Assembly (NCBI GenBank): GCA_028583405.1
Contig: CM053260.1
Span: forward strand, 10,686,660-10,750,659
DNA from: Pogonophryne albipinna
Taxonomy: Eukaryota > Chordata > Actinopteri > Perciformes > Artedidraconidae
Length of the DNA stretch: 64,000 bases
Reading direction: 5' to 3'
Positions within the stretch are counted from its first letter, which is position 1; every line of letters starts with the position of its first letter. Of this stretch, positions 1 through 11,600 are shown piece after piece. The notes beneath the pieces are model-generated. The model was given only the letters and a program-made list of their open reading frames with translations. It searched no databases and was not told where the DNA came from. The position numbers and the translations under genes are program-made.

Positions 1-95
1 CGGGGTCCCCGCTTCGCTGCCGCCAGGATTTATGCCGGGTCATGGGTTTTTCATCCACAAATCATAGCTCCCTCTCACTCCCTGGCTTCCGCACT

Positions 96-141
96 CCCAG
101 CACCTCACTCAGGTAGGCGCCTACCTGAGTGAGGTGCTGGG
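96..141. repeat. Perfect 46-bp palindrome
   Basis: Two 22-base arms that are exact reverse complements flank a central CG. The left arm begins CCCAGCACCTCACTCAGG and the right arm ends in its complement. The palindrome sits upstream of the Gag-like frame of the Ngaro-like element and could extrude as a cruciform or form an RNA hairpin. Confidence 0.9.
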
Positions 142-428
142 ATAAGCCTGGATCATTGAAAGGCAATCATAAAAAATGTCACTGAGGTGTGAAAGATGGC
201 CCGGAACCAATGCTCTCATAAGCTTCTCAGGTGTCATAACTGTGTGTGAAAACCCTGAGGCAAATTCTTGATTATTGGAAGCAAAATTGACTTGCCTTAA
301 AATTTGGTTGGAATGGATGATCAGGATCAACGTGAGGTCTGGGATATTGTGGAAGTAAACCATATATTCCCCAGAGCGCTCACATTTCCTCTCGTCTGAG
401 AGCGAAAATCCTCGAAGGGAAAGACATT

Positions 429-872
429 AATTTAGTCAGCCTCATTTTGCCTTCCCCGGAGTGCGACAAGTCCATCGCCACGGGAGGAAGCATCACCGCC
501 GTTTTTAAGTCCGCAGATCCTCGGCTCCTCAAAGATCTCAACATAGGACAATTTCTGGTTGCTTTCGGCATCTTCCACGATGTCCTGTGTTCCGTTTACC
601 CGGAAAGAAGAATTGAGTTAGACGCTTATCTGGGCACCATCGGCGATCTTTATCTCAAATATGGGAAATCCACGTTCTACTCCTATCACAAGAGCTTTTC
701 TAGCAAAGCAGCGCTTCACTTAGCGCACTGCAACATTCGCCTGGACTGGTCCGTGCTGGACACCGAGCAGCTTGTGATGGCTACCGGCGGACAACAAGTC
801 GCTTCGTGCATTAGCTGCGGGATGCAGGGCCACACCTCCCCCTTCTGCCCATCAGTGCCTCTCTCCGGGTCC
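429..872 (+). pseudogene. Gag-like fragment with CCHC zinc knuckle
   Basis: An open frame, partly preceded by more coding sequence without a clear start, ends in a zinc knuckle of the form C-x2-C-x4-H-x4-C (CISCGMQGHTSPFC, about 799-849). A hydrophobic helical region before it (LNIGQFLVAFGIFHDVLCSV) fits the capsid-like part of Ngaro Gag proteins. Just after the knuckle the frame jumps directly into the middle of reverse transcriptase. The Gag C-terminus and the N-terminal part of reverse transcriptase therefore appear to be deleted near 870-897. Gag would package the element RNA, but this copy cannot make a complete protein. Confidence 0.6.
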
Positions 873-897
873 AGAGCTTTTCCTACGTCATTATGCC

Positions 898-2091
898 TCA
901 GTCGATAACGCAATCAAACTAATCAAGTTCGCGGGGCAAGGAGCCTGGCTCTCCAAGGCAGACATTACTGACGCGTTCAAGATCATTCCCATTCATCCGT
1001 CCCAGTGGAACATGTTCGGCATAAAGTGGGAAGCTAAATTCTACTTCGCGGTCCGCTTGACTTTCGGGTGCAGAAGTAGCCCCTGTATTTTTAATTCCTT
1101 TTCCGAAGCTCTCTGCTGGATCCTGCTGAACAATGTCAGGATTCCCTCCGTTCTCCACATGCTGGACGATTTTCTCCTCGTAGATCCCCCTCGGGATAAC
1201 TCAGGCGCTTCCCTGGCAAAACTCAAATGCTGCTTTCAGGAGCTAGGCATCCCCTTATCCGGAGAGAAAACCATAGGACCCGACACAAGCTTGGAGTTCT
1301 TAGGCATCACACTCGACTCCATAGACATGAAAGCATCTCTCCCCATCGACAAACTGCAGCGCATACGCGACATCACTAAATCCTATTGCGAGCAACAAGT
1401 CATCACCAAACAACAGCTGCTCTCCCTCCTCGGGCACCTTAACTTTGCCATGCACGTCATCCCCCAGGGGCGCTCATTCATCTCCCACCTCCTGGACGCA
1501 GCGTCGGCTGTAATAAACCTCCATGACCGCGTGTTTCTAGACGAAGGCTGCCGCTCAGACCTATGCTTCTGGTCTCTCCTGCTCGCCCACTGGAATGGCA
1601 TCACCTTCTTTTACGACGACCTCGTGTACTCCTCTGATTCAATGAGGTTTTTCACGGATGCTGCCCCATCCGTGGGTTTTGGGGGTTTCTTTCAGGGAGA
1701 GTGGTTTGCGGTCCCATGGCCTCCCTCATTCCCCAATCATGCCTCATCCTCCGCCCTGCACGAGATCTATCCGATTGCTGTTGCCTGCCACGTGTGGGGC
1801 CACCTCTGGCTACGGAAACGCATCTCGATGCTCTGCGACAACCAATCAGTGGTCGGGATTATCAATAAAGGTCGCTCCTCGTGCAGTGATATTATGCCGT
1901 TCATGAGAAGCATCACGTGGTCCTCCCTCACCCACAACTTTCTCATCTCAGCTCGTCACGTCCCCGGCCTCCTCAATATAGTGGCTGATTCCCTCTCTCG
2001 CTTTCAATTTCAGACATTCCGGAACCTCTGCCCGGAAGCCAGCCCGCAACCCGTCGGGATTCCTCCCCTGCATCTCCTCTCTCTTCATTAA
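898..2091 (+). pseudogene. Reverse transcriptase / RNase H of Ngaro-like element
   Basis: The frame is open from about 898 to a stop at 2091. Reverse transcriptase motif A is seen as KADITDAFKIIPIHP (about 955-999). The active-site box appears as LDDFLL (about 1162-1179) in place of YxDD, as is usual in DIRS/Ngaro enzymes. RNase H follows, with FFTDAAPSVGFGGFF near 1648 and a second acidic segment at LCDNQSVVGIINKG near 1831. The N-terminal fingers are missing because of the upstream deletion, so the enzyme is incomplete. In an intact element it would copy the element RNA into DNA in the nucleus or cytoplasm. Confidence 0.8.
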
Positions 2092-2099
2092 ACAAGAGC

Positions 2100-2910
2100 C
2101 CCTTAGCTAGGCACCTAGAGTCCGCCAGATATTTTATGAGGAAAGGCTTAGCCGCTTCCACCCTCAAAACGTACGACTTCGCATGGAGAACGTTCGCTTT
2201 CTTTTGTGTTTCCGTAGGCATCTCACTTAAACCCGTTCTCATCCCCACCGTGTGCGCCTTCATGTGCTACTGTGCCACTGATCGCCACCTCAAACCCCAA
2301 TACATCCGGGGCCTCTTAGCAGGAGTACAGTTTAACGTTCGCTGCTTCGATCCCAGCTTCCCCAGCTTGTTTGCTAACCAATCAGTTAAACTCATACTTA
2401 GAGGTCTTCTAAAAACGTTTCCCCCAGCTTTAGACCATAGACGACCCATTACACTCTCCACTCTGCGACTCATGCTCTCCAAACTTAGAGAAGGATTATT
2501 TTCTCCCTACATCGACACGCTACTCGATGCAGTATTCCTGCTCCGTCATCGCAGCTCGCAACGATTCCCCGTTCTGCCCTTATAAATCCATAATCAAATT
2601 CCTGCATCTTAGACCTTCCATTAATCCTCTCTCACCACTATTTCTTATTTCAGGGAATATTCCCTTAACTCAACGCCAGTTCAATCATTACTTAAAGCAA
2701 GTTCTCATTAGATCCGGCTTATCACCCCAATTATTCTCGGGGCATTCGTTCAGGATAGGCGCAGCTACCTCCGCTGCTAATCAAGGCGTCTCATCCTCAT
2801 CCCTGCAACAACTCGGACGATGGTCCTCCTCTGCCTTCACATCCTACATCCGCCCGGACATCAGTGCCGTGCTGGCTATCCAAAGGTCCCTCAAACACAA
2901 AAAATGGTAA
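2100..2910 (+). pseudogene. Tyrosine recombinase of Ngaro-like element, internally deleted
   Basis: The N-terminal core-binding part is read in one frame (about 2100-2545) and the catalytic C-terminal part in another (about 2545-2910). The second part keeps the HxxR box (GHSFRIGAA, about 2740-2766) and the nucleophile region ending FTSYIRPD (about 2836-2859). The segment between LLDAVFLL and the second frame, which should carry the first catalytic arginine, is absent. A deletion of some tens of codons with a frame change is inferred near 2540-2555. The enzyme would insert circular element DNA; this copy cannot. Confidence 0.75.
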
Positions 2911-3017
2911 TTATGCCTATAACTGGTGGTGGTCAACACGTCAGCATGTATACGTGTAAACTGTTCTCGTAACTGTCAGGCTATGACTCCGGGTCTGCGC
3001 ACGCTAATCCTGCAAGT

Positions 3018-3620
3018 GCAGGTTGCGGACGTGGGTCTGCGTTAGGTTTAACCCTGCGATGCAGGTTGCGGACATAGGTCCGCGTTAGGTTTAACCCTGC
3101 GGGTGCAGGTTGCGGACACGGGTCCGCGTTAGGTTTAACCCTGCGGGCGCAGGTTGCGGACACGGGTCCGCGTTAGGTTTAACCCTGCGGGCGCAGGTTG
3201 CGGACACGGGTCCGCGTTAGGTTTAACCCTGCGGATGCAGGTTGCGGACACGGGTCCGCGTTAGGTTTAACCCTGCGGATGCAGGTTGCGGACATGGGTC
3301 TGCGTTAGGTTTAACCCTGCGGATGCAGGTTGCGGACATGGGTCTGCGTTAGGTTTAACCCTGCGATGCAGGTTGCGGACATGGGTCTGCGTTAGGTTTA
3401 ACCCTGCGGATGCAGGTTGCGGACATGGGTCTGCGTTAGGTTTAACCCTGCGGATGCAGGTTGCGGACATGGGTCTGCGTTAGGTTTAACCCTGCGATGC
3501 AGGTTGCGGACATGGGTCTGCGTTAGGTTTAACCCTGCGGATGCAGGTTGCGGACATGGTAGGTTTAACCCTGCGAATGATGTTTAACCCTGCAGTGCAG
3601 GTTGCGGCCAGTGGGTCCGC
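3018..3620 (+). repeat. 44-bp tandem array, about 14 units
   Basis: Units begin with GCAGGTTGCGG at 3018, 3061, 3105, 3149, 3193, 3237, 3281, 3325, 3368, 3412, 3456, 3499 and 3543, with a degenerate one at 3596. The period is 44 bp, with 43-bp variants that drop one base at CTGCGATGC. Each unit contains two short inverted repeats: GCGGAC/GTCCGC (clearest in the early units) and AACCCTGC/GCAGGTT. The array follows the recombinase frame and probably belongs to the 3' noncoding part of the element. Apparent reading frames through it are products of the repeat. Confidence 0.93.
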
Positions 3621-3920
3621 GCATGTCTAACCCCGCAGCCCGGAAGCGATTCCGGCGCCTCATCACGTCCCCATGTTAATCTCTCATTTCATCCATAGAT
3701 CTCCGCAGCCAGCCGCAAGGTAAGAATTGCTCACAGCTCAGTACTTCATACTTCACTTCTTGGGGGTTCATCAGAGCGGTTCTTTCCCTCCTGAATGATC
3801 GTCCTGCAAACCCGGGGCTTAATCGCCAAAACATCATTACAGTTACTTGTTGTAATACGTCAATCACTATTCCCGCACATCATGTGTCCCGATAATAAAC
3901 ATGTATTTCATACATCACGT

Positions 3921-4154
3921 CTCTCCTGATTGAACATATGTTCAGGTTAATATATGTAAAAATAATCATTATCTTTATGAGCAGAAATTAGAATGATGTG
4001 ACGGCTAAATTGAATATATAATTGTATATATTAATAATAGAAACAAAAGTTAGGTCTTATATCAAAGAATATAACTTTGATCACGTGTTGCAATGCTACA
4101 CAACTTAAAACAACTCCTTTAGTGAACACTTGCTTGGTTTTATATAACCACAGT

Positions 4155-4206
<52 letters not shown>

Positions 4207-4261
4207 TAATGTGTGGTATATTAAATCTAAAAAAAACATAATAGGTATACTTCGAAGAAAG
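3921..4261. other. AT-rich intergenic stretch with (CA)n
   Basis: No coding signal was seen. The stretch holds AT-rich DNA and a (CA)n microsatellite at 4156-4203, just before the promoter-like block of the first Ig receptor gene. Confidence 0.7.
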
Positions 4262-4369
4262 TGGCCTGTATGTTAATGTTATTCACGTCTAAAGCTACCT
4301 GTGGCTTTCCTGCGCGTTTTGTTGAATTACACTTGAGACTTTCACACCGTCAGACACACGAGCTTCATC
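4262..4369 (+). promoter_or_regulatory. Duplicated upstream block of Ig receptor gene A
   Basis: This block of about 108 bp ends at the start codon and recurs almost unchanged at 8588-8696 before the second gene. Only a few bases differ. It must contain the 5' untranslated region and probably the core promoter. I recognise no TATA box at a convincing spacing, so the exact transcription start is unknown. Confidence 0.5.
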
Positions 4370-7358
4370 ATGGCTGGACGCCTGCTGTTTGTCATCCTCA
4401 TGTGTAAGTTAAACCTCTTATTGATTTATTCATTATTAATGTAGGCTATTACAAACTTATGCACACAAGCAAATAACGCTTTTTACAATTGCTAAACCAC
4501 AGGTCAATTGTTTGTTTTGGTGGTGGCTTAGTGAGCAAACAGTTCATAGAGCTTGAAAGCTTCAAAAAGCAATTTATATTTAATTAAATGTTTAAATGTT
4601 ATATTTAATATGTGTCCTTGTTGCCTTTGTGGTTGCCCTGTGCCGGGGAGGAAAAAACACTGGCTCAAATGTTATGCTTTTAAAACTTTGTTGAAGTCAT
4701 TCATTTGTTAACTTTACATCTAGTTACCTTTCTCACTTGCTAATTCTTTTTTCAACAGATTCATTTCAAATGTCTCAAGCACAAGGTCAGTCTCTAATCA
4801 AATGTCTTTAATGTCCAGGTTTTTGGGTATTCATTTGACTAATCTTATAAACTATATTTTTCTCCATCAACTTCTTTAAATAATTTTTTGCAATTAGGAA
4901 TATTTTTATATCAATGTAATTATTCAGTATTTGGTTTCATTGTCTTATTGCAGCTTTTGAGTGATATAATTGAACATATTTCCCGCACGATTTCCAGCTC
5001 CTCTTCCACCAACACTGACAGTGAATCCTCCGGTGATCACAGAGACAGACTCAGTCACTCTGCACTGTCAGACTCCACCCTCTGTTTCTGTGTCTCAGTG
5101 TTATTTTCGCACTGTGAGAGGAAAACCAGGAAAAGTCTTCCCTTGTCGTCAGACTCTGACAGGAACTGAGCTGCTTTAGATGGCAGAGAGGAGTTCACCT
5201 GCTGAGGTTAACGTGACGTGTTTTTACCTTCTTGTGAATCCATCTCCAGAGAGTGATGTGTCCTCCGTCATCATTCAAAGTGAGTTAAACTGTAGCTTTG
5301 GATATACAGCTCTGGAAGAAATTAAGAGACCACTGCAGCATTATCAGTATCTCTGGTTTTACTATTCAAAGGTAGTAAAATTCATTGAGTGAAATTACAT
5401 TTTTATTTTATTCTTTAAACTACTGACAACATTTATAAGTGTTGGTATTCAACAGACACTGGAATGTAAAGGCTGCCATGTAGAGATTGAGATTTAAGAA
5501 ATATTTGGAGGGGTCTCTTAATTTGTAATCTTTGTATACTTTTCCAGCTCTTCTTCCACCGACACTGACAGTGAATCCTCCGGTGATCACAGTGACAGAC
5601 TCAATCACTCTGCACTGTCAGACTCCACCCTCTGTTTCTGTGTTTCTGTGTCATTTCTACACTTTAAGTAGAGGAACTAGAGTCTTCCCTTGTCTGAAGA
5701 CTCTGACAGGAACTGAGCTGCTAGAGATGTCACAGCAGAGTTCACCTGCTGAGGTTGAAATTACGTGTTTTTACACCGTAAAGCTTGGAGGGAAAACATA
5801 TCTATCTCCACACAGTGACACGTCCTCCATCACCGTACACAGTGAGTGACTCCTCTAATATTACTATCAGCACAATAAAAGTGGCATGGTCTGATATCTC
5901 AGTTGTGAACTTGCTTACAATGGTTACACACAAAAAGCAAATAGAGGAAAACTGATTCAACATTGATTTGTTCTTTGATTTGTTTTGATCAATTTATTAA
6001 TTTCTCAATAATTCACGCTGACTTTTTAGAAAATGTTTTGATATTCATAATTTTTTGGTTTTCCATTAATGGTATAACACTCACTTCTGCAGGTAGTTGG
6101 AGCTCTGCTGCCCCAACTCTTTTGAATCCAGCATCTGGTGATGAGGTTATAGGTATAGTTTTTTTTCTTATAGTGCATCAAAGTGCCAAACTGATTTGCT
6201 AGGATTTTTTATAAATGCTTTCCACAATTTACATACTAAATCTGTTGGAGTCATGTCACTCGTTCTCCTTTGAAATCAGGTGAGCAGGAAGCACATCATT
6301 GCAGCTGCATATTGTTAATGAGACAAACAGAATTCAGACATTGTGTTAAAAACATTTTATTTTTAATCATGTATCATCCTATGTGCAAAATATCAATATT
6401 GGAGATTATATATATTCAAAAGAAAGAAGAAACGTGTGTCAAGTTTAAATCTCCTCTCTCAATAAAGGTTAATCTTAATCTTAATGCAGGGAAGATGACA
6501 TTGATGGTTGGAGCAGCTGTGACGGTGGGAGTCGTCTTGCTTGGATTGGCACTTCTCCTTACTAAAAGCACGAGTGGTAAGAGTACAAATAATGACCTTG
6601 GGAACTTTTGAAAACCCAGCTTTAGATGTAGGAAATATTTTATTTACCCTTTTGAAACCAGCCTTACATGGTACAACACCTTGGGTTCACGTTGAAGAAA
6701 AGCAGAACAAAAAGAAAGTTCACATTCATTTCAAACACAATTTCAAATGTAAAATAATTGTTTTTCATTTTTTCATTTTCTAGAAAACTGTATTTCCAAA
6801 AGGTAAGGCTTCATATTTCTCAGGTGCTATTAGTTACACTTCAATGAATACCAGTATTTATGTTTGTTTCCATTATGGCTCTGGTTTATGGTCATACCTT
6901 CAGACATTCATTCAGAGCGCCTCTGAGCTGCTCCCCTGCACGGAAACATTTGGCATTACGGTGTCTTTTTCATTCTTAAGGAGTCTCAGCAGCAGTGATC
7001 ATTCTGCTGGGAAAACTAACCCCCTAGCACATAAATGATATATTTGCAAACATAATTCAGAAATCACACTAGATCTCTGAATCAACAAAATTAATACAAA
7101 GCATAAGAATAAGGTTGAGGTGGTGGAGCAAGCTGCAACAGATGCTAAATGTTTAGGGAGAGAAATTCAGTATTTAAATTGAAAATGCATACTGTGCTTT
7201 TGAATTCCTTTGTATTCCTTCTGAAAACAAATGTTGTTTTTCCATTTAGACCAAAAGCAAACATCAGTGGTTTGCAGGGTGATTATGATGAGACCTACAG
7301 TGCTGTCACCTATACAGTAAATGCAACAGTGGTGAGCGGCTTTTCTCTTCCTGTTTGA
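4370..7358 (+). CDS. Teleost Ig-superfamily membrane receptor, gene A (stop in first Ig exon)
   Basis: I infer the exons 4370-4403, 4759-4785, 4998-5279, 5548-5841, 6093-6152, 6490-6576, 6784-6802 and 7250-7358. All have AG acceptors and GT donors, and the phases fit throughout. They encode a leader (MAGRLLFVILMY...), two Ig domains, a short Ser/Pro stalk, a transmembrane helix (VGAAVTVGVVLLGLALLL), a 19-bp micro-exon and a tail with DYDETYSAVTYTV. Each Ig domain begins PPTLTVNPPVI and has cysteines at TLHCQTP, FPC and xTCFY. The first Ig exon has an in-frame TAG at about 5177-5179, where the paralogous exons read GAG, CTG or AAG. Every Ig exon is phase 1-1, so skipping that exon leaves an open frame of about 209 residues. 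The gene is therefore either a pseudogene or a one-domain receptor. The last exon may instead splice at 7332. No named family is recognised with certainty. Confidence 0.65.
4998..5279 (+). pseudogene. First Ig exon of gene A with internal TAG stop
   Basis: The acceptor TTTCCAG and donor A|GTGAGT are intact, and the domain aligns along its whole length with its three paralogous exons. The reading frame breaks at GTELL followed by TAG, a single-codon change. A GTELLxM motif stands in the other copies. Confidence 0.8.
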
Positions 7359-8415
7359 AGTATGAAGTTATTAGCCACTTGGCGTGGGGCAAGTTCTGCT
7401 AAATGCTTCAGAATGAAACGTGAGGCATGGAAAATACGTGCAAGTACACATATTAAAATTAGCATTTTCAGGTGCAAACAAAGTTTTTATTGTAGTGTAT
7501 CAGAAAATAAACTCCTTTACAGTATATGTTGAAAAATGCATAATGATGACTAACCTCCAAACTTTACTGAGGGCAGTTAATGCTTGTCTGTTTCTTTCTT
7601 TTCATAGATAGATAGAATTGGAGGGAGGAACCCCTCTTTAATGGTCACACATGCAGAGCACACAGCGCACACACAATGACATTTGTTCTCTGCTTTTAAC
7701 CCATCCTAGTACCAGGAGTCTAGTACTAGGAGCAGTGGGCAGCTAGGGGGGAAGGGGGGTGTCCGGTGCCTTGCTCAAGGGCACCACGGCAGGGCAGGAG
7801 GTGAACTGGGACCTCTCCAAGTAGCAGTCCACACTCTGACCATATTTAGGTCTGGTTGGGGACTTGAACCGGCGACCCTACGGCTCACAGCCCAAGCCCC
7901 TACTGACTGAGCCACTGCCGGACGACAGAGTGACGACAGCAGAGAAGCTACATCAGTCCTGAGAGAGACCGCGCACCGCCATTAAAGTGAATTAGAAGTC
8001 TGAACCTTTTCTTTTTCTGCATTTATTTGTGAATTGTTGTTACCTTAATTTTAGATCATTATGTCCAGGTACAGACATGAGTATGTCATGTTTCATTTGT
8101 GCAATGCTTCAAATAAAAAAAGAGATTAACCATGATTATGAAGTCTCCTTCATTTCAGAAGTCGTAGATCAGGGTTATTTTAATTTGTTCACATCTTAAA
8201 CACAAACATGCACAAAAGGAGTCAGTCATACGTGCATAATGTGAATGGGATACAATCAAGGAGAACATCAATAACACATGTTTGTAAAAAAACACATTTT
8301 ATAGGATGATTAAAAAATATGAATTACACCAATGAGACATTTTCTAATGGTCTGACAAACATGTTTACTTTGACACTCAGTCAGTGAAGACTTGTGTATA
8401 CTTTTTTAAGTGTTT

Positions 8416-8451
<36 letters not shown>

Positions 8452-8587
8452 GGAACTTCACAGTGGCTCTTTATCAACCAAACAACACGTACTCATCTTT
8501 CTTAAGCACTGAGACTCTTGTGTGGTAGTGTCACTCCAAAAATGAAAACCATATAGATAATTTAAAAAGGATGTGAAGTGTGTGTCT
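7359..8587. other. Spacer between the two Ig receptor genes
   Basis: It holds a reverse-oriented tRNA-derived SINE (7614-7922) and a (CA)n run (8419-8447). The rest is AT-rich DNA in which I see no gene. Confidence 0.7.
7614..7922 (-). mobile_element. tRNA-derived SINE
   Basis: On the minus strand the element starts near 7922 with a tRNA-like head. It shows an A box (TGGCTCAGTCAGTAGG) and a B box (GGTTCAAGTCC), which are RNA polymerase III promoter elements. It ends near 7614 in a short ATCT-type tail. The body contains the GGTGCCCTTGAGCAAGGCAC segment common in fish SINEs. No clear target duplication was found. The head is not a functional tRNA: the acceptor stem does not close. Confidence 0.75.
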
Positions 8588-8696
8588 GTGGCCTGTATGT
8601 TAATGTTATTCACGTCTAAAGCTACCTGTGGCTTTCCTGCGCGTTTTGTTAAATTACACTTGAGACTTTCACACAGTCAGACACACAAGCTTCATC
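8588..8696 (+). promoter_or_regulatory. Duplicated upstream block of Ig receptor gene B
   Basis: Near-identical copy of 4262-4369, ending at the start codon of gene B. Conservation of this block and of the following intron shows that the duplication took in the promoter and leader exons, so the two genes probably began with the same regulation. Confidence 0.5.
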
Positions 8697-11600
8697 ATGG
8701 CTGGACGCCTGCTGTTTGTCATCCTCATGTGTAAGTTAAACCTCTTATTGATGTATTCAGTATTAATGTAAGGTATTACAAACTTATGCACACAAGGAAA
8801 TCATGTTTTTTAATATTGCTAACCCACACGTCTCTTGTTCAAAGCTGTTTATAGAGATTTGGTGGTGGCTTGTGAGCAAACAGTTCGTACAGTTTGAAAG
8901 CTTCTAAAAGGGATTCATATTTAATTTTTTTATGTTATATTTAATATGTGTTCTTGTTGCCTATACTTTTCCCTGTGCTGATTGTGGCTCCTACTGGGGA
9001 GGAGAAACACTGGCTCAACTGTTACGTTTTTTGTTGTTGTTGTTGAAGTCATTAATTTGTTAACTTTACATCTAGTTACCTTGCTCACTTGCTAATTCTT
9101 TTTTCAACAGATTGCTTTCACATGTATCAAGCACAAGGTCAGTCTCTGATCCATTGTCTTTAATATCCAGGTGTTTTATGGTTGGATAATGATTTGACTT
9201 ATCTTACAAACTATTTGATTGTAAAGTATATATTTTTCTTCAACATCTATATTATGTAAATACTTCCCCCCCATTAAGAATACTTTTATATCAATTTAAT
9301 TATTCAGTATTTAAAAGCATTTGGTTTCATTGTCTTATTGCAGCTTTTGAGTGATATCATTTGCTGCACGATTTCCAGATCTTCGTCCCCCGACACTGAC
9401 AGTGAATCCTCCGGTGATCACAGAGAAAGACAATGTCAGTCTGCACTGTCAGACTCCACCCTCTGTTTCTGTGTCTCACTGTTATTTCTACACTTTAACT
9501 GGACTCATCGTCAGAGAATTCTCTTGTCTGAAGACTCTGACAGGAACTGAGCTGCTGCTGATGTCACAGCAGAGATCACCTGCTGAGGTTCAAGTGAAAT
9601 GTTTTTACACGGTAACGTTTGAAGGGTCAACTTCTCCACACAGTGACCCGTCCTCCATCACCGTACACAGTGAGTGACTTTTATTCCCATCCACAGCTAT
9701 ACATTTATTTATTTTAGAGAAAAAGCATGACTTGTATAAATCTCCTGAAAGTGATGTATCCTCCATCATTCAAAGTGAATCAACACTATTGCTACTCACT
9801 ACAGTATGAGCACAACACTTTTTTAGGTTTTTGCCATTATATATAACTGACCAACAGCTATGGTTTAAACAAATTACATATTCAGCTTTTGAACTGAACA
9901 TATCCTTATATTTCCAGATCTTCGTCCCCCGACACTGACAGTGAATCCTCCGGTGATCACAGAGACAGACTCAGTCACTCTGCACTGTCAGACTCCACCC
10001 TCTGTTTCTGTGTCTCACTGTCATTTCTACACTTTAAGTGGAGGAACTAGAGTCTTCCCTTGTCTGAAGACTCTGACAGGAACTGAGCTGCTGAAGATGT
10101 CTCAGCAGAGATCACCTGCTGAGGTTCAAGTGAAATGTTATTACACTGTAAAACATGGAGGGTCAAATTCTCCATCTCCACACAGTGACCCGTCCTCCAT
10201 CAACATATGTGAGCGACTTTTACTCCCATCCAGAGCAATACATATATTTATTTTCGACAAAAGTTCTTTAATTGCAGGTGTGAATATTTTGTAAGGAAAT
10301 TCAAATCCAAGCGAAGAAAGAAATACTGATTTGACAACCCCTATTTCCTCTAAAGTGCCATCCCTGGGCGATCAGCATACATGTAAAACGTTTAAAAAAT
10401 ACATTTCTAATCAAAGTATTTGTTTACTGAATGGTTATACACATAAGCTTATGGTGGATTAGTGTCAACAATAGACATATATATTAGACACACAAATAAT
10501 ACTGAACATTTATTTATTTGTGAACGCTGAAAATGTTTCTCTTTTTGTAGGTACCGTAGAAAAGGAGTCAAGCACCACCCAGTCGATCGCACCATCAAAG
10601 GATTCCACAGGTAGGACATTTTATTTATTATAGAGACACGCAATTGAACCCTGGCACTTTTACATTTCCCCTTTGTGGGACGAATAAAGGTATTCTGATT
10701 CTGTGCCAGAAAATACATTTGAAAAATTCAACAGAAATGTTTCTTTTTAAAAATCATGCCTGGGGTTTTTCAAAAGTATTTACCGATCTCTTGTCAACAG
10801 TTTCATGTAGGACGCTTTTTGTTTCGGTCGAGAATACCTGCCACACGAAATGTATATATATTTTTATTTTGGGGGGAACTGTCCCTTTAGGTCTGCACTC
10901 AAGAACATTATAAAATAGCACTTAATTACCAATTTGTTTGAAATGTTGTTGTGCTCTTTGTGTTTTCATTTGCAAGGTCTGACTGTTATTAGTCCTTATC
11001 CTTTCACACCTGTAACACCTGCAAAACAAACATCAGGTAACACATTTCCACATTTTGATTCTGAAATAAGTTATTTACCATATAGGTGTTTGAGTGCATC
11101 GAGTTTTTTGAAATGCACTTTTGTTGTTTCACAAGGTTGGACTCTCGTAATGTCAAAGAACACTGGTAGTTCCTCCTCTTCCTCCCCAACACCAGTGAAA
11201 GCAGCATCAGGTGAAATCATTATCCCATTATTCATACTGACTCATTAAACATGTGAATATGTCTTATGTCTTGCTCATAATAAGAAGATGTTTGCTGATT
11301 GGTCACTCTCTGGTCAGTCTGTGAAGGACATCCAGTTGTTTGAATACAGATCGTGGCAAAGGAAAAACAGGAACGGATACTTAATATTTCATATGCAAAC
11401 CTGCCGTACTGTGGATGATAAAAGAATATGTGTGGGCCGTCTGCACTCATAATATTCCATTGATAGTATGCCAGCTCCTTAAGAGGACCCCTTGCACATA
11501 CTCCAAAAATGTAAATAAAAAAAATGTATATGTTACTATGTACTGTAGTTACCAGCGACGTGCGGTCAGGGGAGGCAGGTGAGGCAGAGCCTCACTTGTC

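Larger units (their letters stand above)
1..3920 (+). mobile_element. Decayed Ngaro-like tyrosine-recombinase retrotransposon
   Basis: Reading left to right there is a Gag-like frame ending in a CCHC zinc knuckle, a reverse transcriptase plus RNase H frame, a tyrosine recombinase, a 44-bp tandem array and GC-rich noncoding DNA up to an AATAAA at 3894-3899. This gene order, with a recombinase in place of an integrase, is that of the DIRS/Ngaro group. The recombinase block around HSFRIGAATSAA resembles Ngaro more than DIRS1. The left end lies outside the window, and the right end near 3920 is estimated from the change in composition. Several deletions and frame breaks show that the copy is dead. 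Split direct repeats, expected for Ngaro, could not be verified. Confidence 0.75.

Noticed and set aside
3018..3600. Direct repeats resembling a CRISPR array
   Set aside because: Units are contiguous with no unique spacers and the context is an animal retrotransposon.
7861..7922. Possible tRNA gene
   Set aside because: A and B boxes are present but the acceptor stem does not fold; it is the head of a SINE.
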